Assembly (NCBI GenBank): GCA_021828185.1
Contig: JAKASI010000007.1
Location: 1-51,465 of the forward strand
DNA from: an archaeon
GTDB lineage: Archaea > Thermoproteota > Nitrososphaeria > Nitrososphaerales > UBA183
DNA: 51,465 bases
Direction: 5' to 3'
How positions within the stretch are numbered: position 1 is the stretch's first letter; each line of letters opens with the position of its first letter. Below are positions 1-9,487 of this stretch, one piece after another. The position numbers and the translations under genes were made by a program. The notes under the pieces are model-generated. The model was not told the DNA's origin. It did not search any database and worked only from the letters and a program-made list of their open reading frames with translations.

Positions 1-351
<351 letters not shown>

Positions 352-657
352 CGATTATCGAGGAGTACGACCACGCATTTCTGCGAGGTGTAAAGCACAA
401 CCCACGTTAGATCTAACCGGAGTCAGATCTCCATCTCTGTACGCGCATCTGGAGGTCGTGCGTTTCACCGCGTCAGGGCTCGGCCCTTGTGCTCGAGGCA
501 GACGCCGCCAATTAATGCGCAGAAACGTCCGCGGTCTAAGGTTCGTATATATGCATTCCCGTGTGAAAACGCCATGGAGAGGGCAAAGGCCGCCGTCTGC
601 GCGGCGGGGGATTGTCAGCCGGCGTGCAAGGGTAGGGGGTCACCGCGCGGGGGAGGG
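352..657 (-). promoter_or_regulatory. 16S rRNA leader and promoter region
   Basis: No protein gene is apparent in this stretch. On the minus strand a TATA box (CATATATACG) lies at 544-553, predicting transcription start near 520 and a leader of about 170 nt before the mature 16S end. A perfect 12-bp palindrome GTTAGATCTAAC at 406-417 sits in the leader and could be part of the processing stem that pairs with sequence 3' of the 16S gene, outside this window. Promoter position is inferred from the usual TATA-to-start distance in archaea. Confidence 0.6.
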
Positions 658-876
658 TTAGGCCCCTTCTGGCTTGCTCGCGCCAGGGTTCTCTAGGGCC
701 TCCAGTTTCTTCTCCAGGGCCCGGATGCGGTCCTGGTCCCGCCAGATGAACCACCCGGCGATGGGGACGAAGAAGATGACTATCAGGGCGGAGTAGCCGA
801 TGGCCAACACTGCTATGAGGGCGAGGAAGAGCAGCCGTGTGATGGTGCCTCCCCTAAAGGCGGACTTCTTGCTCAA
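658..876 (-). CDS. small membrane protein, 72 aa, unknown function
   Basis: A 72-residue open frame with a TTG start. Residues about 13-44 are strongly hydrophobic and probably form two closely spaced membrane segments or one long hairpin. A charged tail follows (RDQDRIRALEKKLEALE) with the heptad character of a short coiled coil, presumably cytoplasmic. I do not recognise the family. The clean membrane-plus-coil layout on the same strand as the neighbouring genes argues for a real gene. No strong TATA box is visible upstream, in this very GC-rich stretch. Confidence 0.6.
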   Translation of the reverse strand: MSKKSAFRGGTITRLLFLALIAVLAIGYSALIVIFFVPIAGWFIWRDQDRIRALEKKLEALENPGASKPEGA

Positions 877-1095
877 GGGCCCCCTCTTCCGCCGCCTTCT
901 GATAGGTGTTTGCGGCCGGCGGAAAGCGCCACGGCGTCGTGGGACCCTGCGTATCGGGCGGCGGACTGTCGCCCGGGGCCCGGAGAGGTCGGGACGCTCG
1001 CTCTCGGAAGTGGGCCCCGCGGTGCTTCGCCGTGGATCGAAAGGGCGCGCCTCGGCGAAGGCATCCCCTGACAGCCAAGCCTGACACCCGGCGGT

Positions 1096-1623
1096 TCAGA
1101 GCCCGTAGACGTCGCGATGCAGCCATGGGACCAGGGCCGTGACCACGCACTGCTCGGTGAGGTCTGCCCTCGTCATCCTCCCGCCGGTGAGGAAGTGTAT
1201 CAGACCCCCCTTGTCCCCCACCTCGTCGACGCCGCTGACCTTCTCGGCCCAGCGTTCGAGCTCCTCCCCTTCGGCGAAGAGGCGCTCCATGGCCTCGCGG
1301 GGGAGGGAGTAGCCGGAGGAGTGGCCGAGGGATACCCTGCCTGAGCCGTCGGCGACCGCGGCGACCTGGTTGTCGAAGTAGACGTCCCCTATGGTGAATA
1401 TGCCTGCCTCGACACCCACGCCGAAGTCTCCCCCGGCCTGGGAGAGGGCGAATCTGGCCCTGGCAGTGGCGCCTGCTGTCATCTCGTCGAGCCCTCTGGG
1501 CTGGGCCTTGGCCACCGCGGCGGAGTCGACGGGGCGGACCTCGACCCCGGGGAAGAACATGTCGAAGGCCCTCCTGACCCCTTCGACCTTGGCCGGGTTC
1601 CTGGAGCCCAGGGCGACTATCAC
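1096..1623 (-). CDS. yjjX: inosine/xanthosine triphosphatase (YjjX/DUF84 family)
   Basis: The 175-residue protein begins with the nucleotide-binding signature of the ITPase-like fold (VALGSRNPAKVEGVRRAF) and contains GLDEMTAGATARA, GVGVEAGIF and a C-terminal LTGGRMTRADLTEQ segment, all typical of the YjjX/DUF84 house-cleaning phosphatases that hydrolyse non-canonical purine triphosphates such as ITP and XTP. Length matches the family. A TATA-like GGTTAAT lies at 1647-1653 on the minus strand, about 25 bp before the ATG, fitting a leaderless transcript. The gene appears to be monocistronic. Family assignment is from remembered motifs, function from the family. Confidence 0.9.
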   Translation of the reverse strand: MIVALGSRNPAKVEGVRRAFDMFFPGVEVRPVDSAAVAKAQPRGLDEMTAGATARARFALSQAGGDFGVGVEAGIFTIGDVYFDNQVAAVADGSGRVSLGHSSGYSLPREAMERLFAEGEELERWAEKVSGVDEVGDKGGLIHFLTGGRMTRADLTEQCVVTALVPWLHRDVYGL

Positions 1624-1718
1624 GGGCAGGGGGAGCGGGCCAGGGGTATTAACCTGAGGCCCGACGGTCTCGAGTTCGGCCGTCGTAGCCCGCCAGACGC
1701 AGGCCGAGCCCGAATCGG

Positions 1719-1877
1719 CTAGGCGCCGTCATTGAAGCTCGAATCAGTGATTGTGCCGCCGCTCTGGTCGTAGAAGGCGACCAGGCAAACCCCTCGGCGA
1801 GATCGAAGGAGGGCGAGGTAGTCCGCAGCAGCCGTCGGGGCCCTGTGGAGGCCCAGCACGGTCCCCCTGCAGTGCAT
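1719..1877 (-). CDS. possible short ORF or gene remnant, 52 aa
   Basis: Between the oxidoreductase beta gene and yjjX, minus-strand frame 1719-1961 is open and reads like protein (RWTPEGFLNIGG, RGTVLGLHRAPTAAADYLALL, CLVAFYDQSGGTITD). It has a stop at 1962-1964 and no ATG, GTG or TTG before the internal ATG at 1877, so the frame is either a short protein starting there or the 3' remnant of a longer gene. I do not recognise it. The opposite strand is also open here, so this could be chance in GC-rich DNA. Confidence 0.3.
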   Translation of the reverse strand: MHCRGTVLGLHRAPTAAADYLALLRSRRGVCLVAFYDQSGGTITDSSFNDGA

Positions 1878-1981
1878 GCCCTCGGAGGGGGAGGAGACGC
1901 ACCGGCCGCCGATGTTCAGGAATCCTTCAGGGGTCCATCGGAGGGAGAAGGGGGCGTCCCGCTATGCGCCGGAGCCGGGGT

Positions 1982-2947
1982 CTAGACCTTGAGGTCGTCG
2001 AGGAGCCTGCTAATGTTGGCCAGTGGGGCCCCGTCGGGGAGCGCGATCTCCTGGGCCGCGGGCGGGTTGGTCTTGTAGGAAGGGCTGTGGCCGGCGAGGC
2101 GGTCCCCGTAGGTGGAGACGAACTCGTTCTGGTAGAAGACTCCGAGGGGGGTCCGGTCACCGAACTCGAACGACTTCAGCATGGCCTGCTGGACCTTCCT
2201 CTCGACTTCGGCTGGGTCGTCGCTGTGGACAACGCCGTCGTACCCGGCCTCCTCCATCTTGTAGGTCCTGGGGAGTTGCTTCCCTGCGGCGTCGAGGTTC
2301 CCTTCGCCCGCCCAGTACTCCTTGCTCTGGATGTCGTTGTAGGTCGGGCAGGGCTGCAGGACGTCGAGGAAGGCGTACCCCTTGTGGCGGATGCCTTTGA
2401 TGATCAGGTCCTTCAGGTGGCGGACGTCGTAGGAGTAGCCCCTGGCGACCCAGGTGTACCCCGAGGCCATGGCGAGCATGATGGGGTTGATGCTCTGGTT
2501 GATGTTGGGTGAGGGGAGGGACTTCGTCTTCTTGCCCAGCCCCAGGGTCGGCGCGGCCTGGCCCTTGGTGAGGCCGTAGACTTCGTTGTCGTGGATGATG
2601 TAGAGCATGTCGAGGTTGCGCCTGCCGGAATTGACGAAGTGGCCGGCGCCGATGCCCATGCCGTCGCCGTCGCCGCCTTCGACTATCACTTCCATGTTAG
2701 GGTTGGCGAGCTTGATGCCGGTGGCGAATGGGATCGCCCTGCCGTGGAGGGTATGGACCCCGTAGGTCTTGATGAAGTGGGGGACCTTGGAGGAGCACCC
2801 GACGCCTGAGACGACCACGGTGTTGGACGGGTCGACGTTCATCTCAGCCAGGGCCATCTGGACCGCGTTGAGGATGCCGAAGTCGCCGCAGCCGGGGCAC
2901 CAGTCGTTGTGCGCCGATGTCTTTAGGTCTGATAGCTTAAGCGCCAT
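1982..2947 (-). CDS. 2-oxoacid:ferredoxin oxidoreductase, beta subunit
   Basis: The 321-residue protein carries the thiamine diphosphate/Mg motif ([10 protein letters not shown], residues 91-100) and the Cys pattern of archaeal two-subunit oxidoreductases: WCPGCGDFG (Cys17, Cys20), Cys51 in GVGCSS, and a fourth Cys in LQPCPTYN, expected to hold one [4Fe-4S] cluster. It decarboxylates a 2-oxoacid to acyl-CoA, passing electrons to ferredoxin. The ATG lies inside the end of the upstream alpha gene (11-nt overlap), so the two are translated together. Whether pyruvate, 2-oxoglutarate or a broader range is used cannot be told from sequence alone. Confidence 0.95.
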   Translation of the reverse strand: MALKLSDLKTSAHNDWCPGCGDFGILNAVQMALAEMNVDPSNTVVVSGVGCSSKVPHFIKTYGVHTLHGRAIPFATGIKLANPNMEVIVEGGDGDGMGIGAGHFVNSGRRNLDMLYIIHDNEVYGLTKGQAAPTLGLGKKTKSLPSPNINQSINPIMLAMASGYTWVARGYSYDVRHLKDLIIKGIRHKGYAFLDVLQPCPTYNDIQSKEYWAGEGNLDAAGKQLPRTYKMEEAGYDGVVHSDDPAEVERKVQQAMLKSFEFGDRTPLGVFYQNEFVSTYGDRLAGHSPSYKTNPPAAQEIALPDGAPLANISRLLDDLKV

Positions 2948-4907
2948 GTTTCAACACCAGTTTCTTGGGGGCATTCCCCTCATATATCATCTTGAGGGCG
3001 CCGTAGATCTCCTCGGACGACATCGGCCGGCCGTTGTATTTCACGACCAGCTGCTCTATGGGGATGCAGGTCCGTTCGCGGACCACGCCTATCAACTGAG
3101 CTGAGTAGTTCATTTCGATGCCGACGATCCTCTTGGCCTTGGAGAGGAGTCTGGCCACGTACTCTGTCGGGAACGGGTTGACGAGCCTGACCTGGATGAA
3201 GTTGACGGTGATGCCATCCTGCTTCAGCCACTCCATGGCGTCGAGTATGGCGCCCTTGGTAGAGCCCCAGCTGACCACGGTGATGTCGGCGTCTTCGGGA
3301 CCGAAGAAGTTGACCCTCTCGGAGATGGGGATCTCTCTGTCCGCGAGGTCGAGCTTACCCATCCTCTTCTCCATCATGTAGTCGCGGTTGACCGGGTCCT
3401 CGCTGATGTGGCCGAGCTCGTCGTGCTCGTCCCCGGTGTACCAGTTGACGCCCCCCTTGGTCCCCAGCGGCGCCCTCGGTGAGACTCCGGTGGGGGTGTG
3501 CTGGAAGCGCTTGAACTCGCCGTTGACGGCCGTAGTAATCTCATTGAGGAACGCGCCCCTGTCGATCTTCACCTTTGTGGGGTCGAGGGCGGACATCGTG
3601 GAGTCTGAGTTGGCCAGGGCCTTGTCCACTATGTGGATGAGTGGGGTCTGGTACTTCTCAGAGTAGTTGAACGCCCTGACGGTGTCGTAGAAGGCCTCCT
3701 CCAGGTCGCCGCTGGCGAGGACGAAACGTGGGAACTCCCCGTGTCCGGCGTGGAGGGCGAACCTGAGGTCCCCCTGCTCGTGGCGCGTGGGGAGCCCCGT
3801 GCTGGGGCCGCCTCTTGAGTACAGAGTGACGACGACTGGGACCTCGTTCATCCCTGCATAGCCGAGCCCCTCTGCCATCAGAGAGAAACCGGGGCCGGAA
3901 GTGGATGTCGAGGAACGGACGCCCGCCAGGCCTCCGCCTATGGCCATGGTTACCGCTGCTATCTCGTCTTCGGATTGGACTACGGCTATGCTCCCTTTCT
4001 TCATCGCCGCGACCTCGGACGCCTGTGGGTCACCCTGGGCGGCTCCGTCGAGCTGTATCTCGGAGTGTGCTTCGAGGTACTCGCTCTCGTCGCTGGCGGG
4101 GGTGATGGGATAATAGGTCTGGAGCCTGCACCCGGCGAGCTCCTTGGCCATGGCTACCATGGTGTTCCCCCTTACGAAGAGCTTCACGTCGGTGGACTTC
4201 ATCGGGGAGAGCCTGTAGGAGAAGCTCCCGGCGTACTTCTGTCCTACGTGGTCGTAGGCTGCGCCGACCGCGTCGGCGTTCATCTCCGCGACCTTGGGCT
4301 TGGATCTGAAGTGGTTCCTGACCGAGGCCTTCACGACCTCCTCGTCGTAGCCCAGCAGGGCGAAGGAGGCTGCGACGGCGACCACGTTGAGCATCCTCTG
4401 GAGTGCGCTCAGGGACGTCTCGCCGTGCTTGGCCCCTACGTCCTTGAGAATCGTGTTGTAGGGGATTGGATAGATGTGGGCTCCGCGCCTGCGGGCGAGC
4501 TCGACTATGCCCTTGACATCGGCAGACAGGCCCGCCTTCGAGAGCTCTGCGTTGAGGGCCGCCCTGACGTTGGCCTCGACGGTGGGGATCTGGTCCAGGC
4601 GCTTGGGGTCCTGGTCCGGGTCGTAGATTATCGCTCCCTCGCTCCTGACTTCGAGGGCATGCCTGAAGATCGTCTCTTCCTCGAAGGTGGCGAGCATGTC
4701 CACGGTGTCCACGTGAGAACGGATGGTCCCCTTGGACACGCGCACCTGGAAGTAGCTGTGCTCCCCCTTGATGTTAGAGTAATACTCCCTCTTCCCGAAG
4801 ACGTGCAGCCCCCCCGAGGCCGCGGCTCGGGCGAAGATGGTCGCAGAAGTGTCCACTCCGCTCCCCTGCACCCCGCCGATCATCCACGAGAAGTCGTCGC
4901 GCTTCAA
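2937..4907 (-). CDS. 2-oxoacid:ferredoxin oxidoreductase, fused gamma-alpha subunit
   Basis: The 656-residue protein starts with the gamma domain ([20 protein letters not shown], residues about 10-200) fused to the alpha domain, which begins near residue 225 and contains the family motif YPITPASD. This gamma-alpha fusion with a separate beta subunit is the Sulfolobus-type archaeal arrangement. The start is a TTG at 4907. A TATA-like CTTAAACAAC lies at 4942-4951 on the minus strand. It is divergent from the AbrB-PhoU regulator at 4989, and the 81-bp gap between them holds an inverted repeat. Together with beta it would supply acyl-CoA and reduced ferredoxin in central metabolism or amino acid breakdown. 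Confidence 0.95.
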   Translation of the reverse strand: MKRDDFSWMIGGVQGSGVDTSATIFARAAASGGLHVFGKREYYSNIKGEHSYFQVRVSKGTIRSHVDTVDMLATFEEETIFRHALEVRSEGAIIYDPDQDPKRLDQIPTVEANVRAALNAELSKAGLSADVKGIVELARRRGAHIYPIPYNTILKDVGAKHGETSLSALQRMLNVVAVAASFALLGYDEEVVKASVRNHFRSKPKVAEMNADAVGAAYDHVGQKYAGSFSYRLSPMKSTDVKLFVRGNTMVAMAKELAGCRLQTYYPITPASDESEYLEAHSEIQLDGAAQGDPQASEVAAMKKGSIAVVQSEDEIAAVTMAIGGGLAGVRSSTSTSGPGFSLMAEGLGYAGMNEVPVVVTLYSRGGPSTGLPTRHEQGDLRFALHAGHGEFPRFVLASGDLEEAFYDTVRAFNYSEKYQTPLIHIVDKALANSDSTMSALDPTKVKIDRGAFLNEITTAVNGEFKRFQHTPTGVSPRAPLGTKGGVNWYTGDEHDELGHISEDPVNRDYMMEKRMGKLDLADREIPISERVNFFGPEDADITVVSWGSTKGAILDAMEWLKQDGITVNFIQVRLVNPFPTEYVARLLSKAKRIVGIEMNYSAQLIGVVRERTCIPIEQLVVKYNGRPMSSEEIYGALKMIYEGNAPKKLVLKHGA

Positions 4908-4949
4908 TCGGTAATCTCCCTAATCTATGAGGCCGGGCGGGTTGTTTAA

Positions 4950-4975
4950 GAGTATACTATATTAGGTATATACTC
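4950..4975. promoter_or_regulatory. inverted repeat in the divergent promoter region
   Basis: A 26-bp inverted repeat has arms GAGTATA (4950-4956) and TATACTC (4969-4975), and its AT-rich centre doubles as the TATA region of the regulator gene starting at 4989. It lies between two divergent genes, so a repressor bound here could control both. The natural candidate is the AbrB-PhoU protein encoded alongside; that link is inference. Confidence 0.5.
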
Positions 4976-4988
4976 GTAAGGAGCACGC

Positions 4989-6023
4989 ATGGACGAAGTG
5001 CGCAGGGTGCAGCAGGTGGGGAAGTTCACGCTGACCGTGTCAATCCCCCGGGATTATGCGAAGCGGATGGGCCTTTCGGCGAAGGACACGCTGTTGGTGA
5101 GGGAAGACGTGGACGGGACCCTGCGCCTCATCCCTACGACCAGGGCTAGGGAGGCGGCCAAGGCGACGCTGAAGGCGGACCAGGCGGGGAGCAAAGAGAT
5201 GCTGACCATGCTCGTGGTCGGAGCCTACGCCATGGGATACGACACCATCGAAGTGTCGGGGAAGGAGCCTCTCGACCACGCGACGGTGGACCAGGTGCTG
5301 AGGACCATCAAGCGGCTGAGGGGGATGGAGGTCGTGGAGTCCGATGAGAGGCGCATAGTCGCCCAGAGCTTCATGGACCCCACAAAATTCCCGGTGGACT
5401 CCCTGGTCAAGAGGCTGCAGATATTGGTGTCGAGGAGCCTGGAGCACGTGATGAGTTCCCTGGAGCTCAGGCAGACCGCAGGCCTGAACGAAGTGTCGCG
5501 CATCCAGGAGGAGATTGACGAGCTCTACTGGCTGATACTTAGGCAGCTACTGGTGGCGCTGAGCAGGAGGGAGTTGGCATCGGAGATCGGCATAGAGTCG
5601 CCGCTCCACGCGTCCGGGAACAGGGTATCGGCCAAGACGCTTGATGAGATTGGTGGGATCATTCAGGACGCGGCGGAGGAGCTGGTCAGGCTCAGAAAGG
5701 TAAGGGCGAAGAGGGACCCCAAGGTCACGGCGAGCATGCAGAGGCTTGCGGCAAAGACCAGGGAGGCGTTCAACACCACCGTGGAGAGCCTGCTGGCCCC
5801 CGACATCATGCTCATCGGGAGGTCGCTGGCCCTGGTGGAGGAGACGATGCAGCTGGAGAAGCAGATCATGGACGAGATACTCTCCACGGCCGGGTCAGGC
5901 TACAGCAGGGTCCTGGTGTCGTACTTCGGACAGCTGGCGAGGTACTGCAATATCATAATCGAGATATCCTCGCACCGGCTCCTGAGGAAGACGAGCAGGG
6001 TCGTCACGGTCCAAGAGCGATAG
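4989..6023 (+). CDS. AbrB-type DNA-binding / PhoU-domain regulator
   Basis: The first about 50 residues form a SpoVT/AbrB-like swapped-hairpin domain (VQQVGKFTLTVSIPRDYAKRMGL, then KDTLLVREDVDGTLRLIP). The rest is all-helical and PhoU-like, with two repeats of long helices rich in Leu, Arg and Glu. Archaeal proteins with this arrangement are annotated as phosphate uptake regulators, but no phosphate transport genes are near, so the regulated target may be different. The gene is divergent from the oxidoreductase operon. Length 344 aa matches these archaeal proteins. Binding to the adjacent inverted repeat is plausible but untested. Confidence 0.85.
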   Translation: MDEVRRVQQVGKFTLTVSIPRDYAKRMGLSAKDTLLVREDVDGTLRLIPTTRAREAAKATLKADQAGSKEMLTMLVVGAYAMGYDTIEVSGKEPLDHATVDQVLRTIKRLRGMEVVESDERRIVAQSFMDPTKFPVDSLVKRLQILVSRSLEHVMSSLELRQTAGLNEVSRIQEEIDELYWLILRQLLVALSRRELASEIGIESPLHASGNRVSAKTLDEIGGIIQDAAEELVRLRKVRAKRDPKVTASMQRLAAKTREAFNTTVESLLAPDIMLIGRSLALVEETMQLEKQIMDEILSTAGSGYSRVLVSYFGQLARYCNIIIEISSHRLLRKTSRVVTVQER

Positions 6024-6056
6024 ACTCTATATCTGAACTTGGAGAGCGCATCCCGC

Positions 6057-6165
6057 GCGGGGGTAACGAAGCCTGGTCAACCGTGCGGGACTCAAGATCC
6101 GGCCTAGCTTCGGATGGGGCATCCCGTCCCTTAGGGGTTCGTGGGTTCGAATCCCACCCCCCGCA
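6057..6165 (+). tRNA. tRNA-Leu(CAA) with a 24-nt intron
   Basis: The acceptor stem GCGGGGG (6057-6063) pairs with CCCCCGC (6158-6164), with discriminator A at 6165. The T arm is GTGGG-TTCGAAT-CCCAC, and a long variable arm marks a class II tRNA. The anticodon loop CTCAAGA is split after position 37 by an intron at 6097-6120; removing it gives a perfect CGGGA/TCCCG anticodon stem. The bulge-helix-bulge folds well: CTCA pairs with TGGG (one G-U) and intron TCCG pairs with CGGA. The anticodon CAA is at 6093-6095. A TATA-like CTATAT sits near 6027-6032, the right distance upstream. Confidence 0.95.
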
Positions 6166-6303
6166 CTGAACCTAAAGTTCAAGTCGACGTGTTCGTCCTT
6201 TCGCAGGGCCCTGTCCCATCCGCGTTTGATGACGTATTGAAGAGGACCTTGGAGCGGTCAGGTTCAAAATGTGGGTTTCGAAGGTTGTTCCGATGCGGTA
6301 ATT

Positions 6304-7590
6304 CTACCATGCGGCGATGATGTTGGCTTCGACCGGCGACCCCACGCCTGTAGTCGCGTCGTACCCTACAGTTGCGTAGTAGTAGCCGTTGTTCCCGCCT
6401 GTGATGTCATGGATTGCGGTAGAACCTACGAGAGAATAGACTTGTGTGTGCACTGAGGAACCGCTGATGCTGTCGCCCGATGATTTGGCGTCAGCGATGA
6501 TTGCGGACCACTGCGGGGCTCCTGCACTGGTCCCGCCGACCTGAACCCAACCGCTGAATCCTGATGTGTCATACACCCAGTAGCCAGTCAGCACATCAGC
6601 GTTGTAAGCAACATCGGGGACTGCCCTGGTCAAGGGGTAGAAGGAACCCGAAGATGTTGTTACCTTGATGCTTGAAGAGGACTGGTACGTCGGCTCTGAG
6701 AAGCAAGCGCTGACTCCGCCTCCGCTCGCCCCGTACTGGTCGTTCCAGACCACCTCGCTACTCCAGGTGTTGGACGAAGTCAGCGTGAGGGAGGTGCCGC
6801 CCACGGCTAGGACGCTGGGGTCCGAGGCAGGGTAGTTCACAGTCGGAGAGGACGTCCCATCGTTGGCGCCACTGTCGCCAGACGCTGCCACTGGAATCGC
6901 ACCCGCTGACACAGCGTTAGCGAAGTATGATGATTCAGAAGTCCAAGTGGAGCAGCTGCTGCCGCTCTCGGCAGCCCCCCAGCTCATCGAAATCACGCTG
7001 GCCCCATTCTGAACTGCGTAGGGGACCGCGTCGTTGACTAGATACTGCAGGCTGGCGCTCGGAGTGACTATCAGAAGTATCTTGGCGGCCGGGGCCATGG
7101 CGTGGGCCCACTCGACGTCCAGCGACGTCTCCAGCCCCCAGTTGCTGTTGCTACCGTGGACCTTGCCGAAGGGTTGGACCACCTGAAGGTTCGCTGGTGG
7201 GAGGCCGAACTGGGAGTCGAAACAGTTGAGATCGCTCGTCAATGTGGAGCTTCCGTAGGCGTCGATGATTGCTATGGTCTCCCCCGCACCGGTCGCAGCT
7301 GTATTGAACCCGTAGGCGGCCTCAATCTGGCTTGGCGTATAGGAAACACCCGTAGGAGCGGGCAAAGTCGTCACGCAGGAGCTGCCCCCTCCATGTCCTC
7401 CACCCCCGGGCTTGCCGTTCGTGTGGGTGATGTATTCGAGGGGGAGTACGGCGTTGGGGAGGCGCAACTCCGAAGAAGACGCCGTCACCACGGGGAGCAC
7501 AGAGAATCCAAGAATGAAAAGCGAAACCATAGCAGCGGCTGCGAGTTGGTTAACCCGGCGGCGGGTGAAGCTGTGAGCTAGGGCTTCCAA
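6304..7590 (-). CDS. secreted sedolisin (S53) serine-carboxyl peptidase
   Basis: The 428-residue protein has the sedolisin catalytic set: Glu154 and Asp158 (GLETSLDVEWAH), oxyanion Asp239 (AASGDSGAN) and nucleophile Ser355 (GGTSAGAP). A calcium site near the C-terminus is suggested by HDITGGNNG and GYDATTG. A signal peptide is visible: RRR at residues 10-12 then a hydrophobic core to about residue 37. These enzymes digest protein at acidic pH, so this is probably an extracellular scavenging protease. Only about 45 residues lie between the signal and the catalytic domain, so the usual large propeptide is absent. The TTG start follows a TATA-like CTTAAATATG at 7623-7632; a second TATA at 7591-7600 would favour ATG 7530. 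Confidence 0.92.
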   Translation of the reverse strand: MEALAHSFTRRRVNQLAAAAMVSLFILGFSVLPVVTASSSELRLPNAVLPLEYITHTNGKPGGGGHGGGSSCVTTLPAPTGVSYTPSQIEAAYGFNTAATGAGETIAIIDAYGSSTLTSDLNCFDSQFGLPPANLQVVQPFGKVHGSNSNWGLETSLDVEWAHAMAPAAKILLIVTPSASLQYLVNDAVPYAVQNGASVISMSWGAAESGSSCSTWTSESSYFANAVSAGAIPVAASGDSGANDGTSSPTVNYPASDPSVLAVGGTSLTLTSSNTWSSEVVWNDQYGASGGGVSACFSEPTYQSSSSIKVTTSSGSFYPLTRAVPDVAYNADVLTGYWVYDTSGFSGWVQVGGTSAGAPQWSAIIADAKSSGDSISGSSVHTQVYSLVGSTAIHDITGGNNGYYYATVGYDATTGVGSPVEANIIAAW

Positions 7591-7912
7591 TTATATAATT
7601 GCGAAATTCAATTTACTGATCTCATATTTAAGCGTCGTGTAAGACGGCTTTACGACGCCCAGTGACCATGATGCGTTGCGTACCACAACTACGACTTTAG
7701 AAGAGCACTGATGGTGGTCGGAGAGTCATAACGCTGTCTGCCTTTTCGCACCAAAGTGTTCTTGATTGGGGCCTAGTCTTACAACCCAGGCGAGGTGCAG
7801 GGCTCGAGCCAATCAATTCGGGCGCGTGCTGTGGGCGGCATGCGGCCCACAGACGTGGTTACAAGCTCACATCAACTCGTCAGTCGTCCGGTTTAGATGA
7901 ACGACTGACCAA
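7591..7912. other. intergenic region with sedolisin promoter and a perfect hairpin
   Basis: No gene is apparent in these 322 bp. The left end holds the two TATA-like sites for the sedolisin gene. At 7829-7852 an 8-bp perfect stem, CTGTGGGC and GCCCACAG, encloses an 8-nt loop. It lies about 60 nt past the stop codon of the prephenate dehydratase gene, where it could act in transcript end formation or stability; there is no T-rich tail, so a classical terminator is not supported. Confidence 0.45.
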
Positions 7913-8761
7913 TCACAAATGGCCGTGCGAATGGGACTGCCCGCTGTCGGCAGGATACGAACCGAGAACCCTGACGAAGTCGGCGCGCGTTCTCAGTGTC
8001 TTAATCGCTCGACTCACCGGGCCGTCGTATGCGGACCCATCCAAGTCGATGTGGAAATAGTACTCCCATGGCGTCTGCTTCGTCGGCCGAGATTCAATCT
8101 TGGTGAGATTGATTCCCTCTCTCGCGAACGGCTCCAAGGCCCTGAAGAGGGACCCAGGCCTGTGCCTTGTAGAGAACACCAATGATGTCTTGTATGCTAC
8201 TTTCGACCTTCTTTTCGCCCTCCTCCCGAGTATGAGAAACCTCGTGTAGTTTGATTTCGAGTCCTCCATGCTTCTCCGCAGCACCTTCATTCCGTACACT
8301 CTGGCCGAATACTCACTCGCTATCGCGGCGAGCGAAACGTCTGTTGAATCTGCTATGAATTTCACGCTGCCAGCCGTGTCATAGAACTGTTGGGCCTTGA
8401 GCCCGAGCTTTGCTAGGTTGTTTCTACACTGCGCCAGCGCCTGGGGATGTGATAGAACCGTGGCTATCCCCGCGAGGGATGAACCAGGCTTTGAAATCAG
8501 GCAGTGGCGTATCCTGACCTTGATCTCCCCCGTTATCTTCAGTTCGCTTGTGAGAAGCAGGTCGTAGGTCTCGGTTACCCCGCCCTCCAGGGAGTTCTCC
8601 ACGGGGACCACTGCCAAGTCAGCCTCGAGCTTCATTACGGAGTCGAAGGCCTCCCTGAGAGATTGGAAGGGGACCGGCCTGGCCCTCGCTCCGAATTTGC
8701 GGACAATCGCCTCCTCGCTAAACGCTCCGTGCTCCCCCTGAAAGCCGACACATAACGCCAT
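7913..8761 (-). CDS. pheA: prephenate dehydratase
   Basis: The 282-residue protein has the catalytic domain in residues about 1-185, starting VGFQGEHGAFSEEA and including the substrate motif NYTRFLIL, where Thr-Arg-Phe is the hallmark of prephenate dehydratases. A C-terminal ACT domain contains ESRPTK, the phenylalanine-binding motif, so feedback inhibition by Phe is expected. It converts prephenate to phenylpyruvate. It stands apart from the main aromatic cluster 2 kb to the right but completes the route to phenylalanine. A His-rich tail (SHSHGHL) is a minor oddity. Length matches the stand-alone enzyme. Confidence 0.95.
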   Translation of the reverse strand: MALCVGFQGEHGAFSEEAIVRKFGARARPVPFQSLREAFDSVMKLEADLAVVPVENSLEGGVTETYDLLLTSELKITGEIKVRIRHCLISKPGSSLAGIATVLSHPQALAQCRNNLAKLGLKAQQFYDTAGSVKFIADSTDVSLAAIASEYSARVYGMKVLRRSMEDSKSNYTRFLILGRRAKRRSKVAYKTSLVFSTRHRPGSLFRALEPFAREGINLTKIESRPTKQTPWEYYFHIDLDGSAYDGPVSRAIKTLRTRADFVRVLGSYPADSGQSHSHGHL

Positions 8762-8853
8762 TTGGCTCTCCTGTCGCTCGCCCCAGACTATTATTGCATT
8801 TCATGTATCCTACGGTAGCGCATGCAGCTACACATTACGCAAGGCGGGCAGAG

Positions 8854-9399
8854 TTACGGACTATCCTTCGGCTGCCATTCTATCTCCATGTGAACTTCTA
8901 GTTTGTGATTCTCCTTTGCATAGAGGAACTTGAACTTCAATGGCTCGACTGGCTTCATCGTTACTGGCTTGTCGACCGGGAGCAGTTCATGCAATTCGAC
9001 TTCTTCCCCTTCGAAAGCGCGACCCAGGTCCGCAAGGATTTTCGACAGTTCCTTCCTGTTGGTTTCGACCTTGTACCGGGCCAGGGACTCGTGCGACTCC
9101 TTGTAGTTCTCGAGGACCTCGGTGACCCTCGTCCAGTAGACCATCGACTGGGCAAGCTCGGCCCTGCCCTTCTCAGTCAGTGCATAGTGCTTCCGGTCCG
9201 GGACCTCTTCCATGAACTCGATCCTGCTGGTGACCAGGCTGTTCTGTTCGAGCTTCTCGAGAGCCGGGTAAATCGTGCCGGTCTTCGGCTTCCAGAATCC
9301 CGAAAAGCGCTTCTCCAGCTCCCTGATAATCTCGTATCCATACATCGGCCTCTCGGAAAGCAGCAGGAGAAGCCAGAGCGAGACGGTTCCGACCTTCAT
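8854..9399 (-). CDS. PadR-family transcriptional regulator
   Basis: The winged-helix domain is typical of PadR: GTVSLWLLLLLSERPMYGYEI, then FWKPKTGTIYPALEKLEQ as recognition region and RKHYALTEKGRAEL as wing. The C-terminal half is charged and helical, for dimerisation. I place the start at the ATG at 9399, because the PadR domain begins there and the shared TATA box at 9447-9456 would put transcription start near 9425; an upstream in-frame ATG at 9444 would add 15 residues. It is divergent from a ChrB-like gene, with a palindrome in the gap, suggesting local control. The ligand is unknown. Confidence 0.92.
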   Translation of the reverse strand: MKVGTVSLWLLLLLSERPMYGYEIIRELEKRFSGFWKPKTGTIYPALEKLEQNSLVTSRIEFMEEVPDRKHYALTEKGRAELAQSMVYWTRVTEVLENYKESHESLARYKVETNRKELSKILADLGRAFEGEEVELHELLPVDKPVTMKPVEPLKFKFLYAKENHKLEVHMEIEWQPKDSP

Positions 9400-9446
9400 T
9401 CCGCGAGGGACGACCGTTGACAACGTGCACCTGATGTCGTCCAATC

Positions 9447-9485
9447 GTTTATATAAGTAGGTTCGCTACCTAGGTAGCTGAACTA
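9447..9485. promoter_or_regulatory. divergent promoter with palindromic operator
   Basis: A TATA box (TTTATATAAG, readable on both strands) at 9448-9457 is followed at once by a 28-bp inverted repeat, 9458-9485. The half sites TAGGTTCGCTACCT and AGGTAGCTGAACTA match at 12 of 14 positions when one is reverse-complemented, with no spacer. It lies over the expected transcription start of the ChrB-like gene, whose ATG is at 9488. A repressor bound here would block that start. PadR from the divergent gene is the obvious candidate. Confidence 0.75.
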
Positions 9486-9487
9486 CT

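Noticed and set aside
1751..2512. Long plus-strand frame (253 codons) opposite the oxidoreductase beta gene
   Set aside because: It is the antisense shadow of a certain gene in GC-rich DNA; composition is Val/Gly/Asp/Leu-rich without any fold or motif.
3975..4949. 324-codon plus-strand frame opposite the gamma-alpha subunit
   Set aside because: Antisense shadow with no recognisable domain; the opposite strand encodes a clear family member over its whole length.
7829..7852. Perfect 8-bp hairpin considered as a terminator or attachment site
   Set aside because: No T-run follows on either strand and no mobile element or tRNA is near; listed only as part of the intergenic region.
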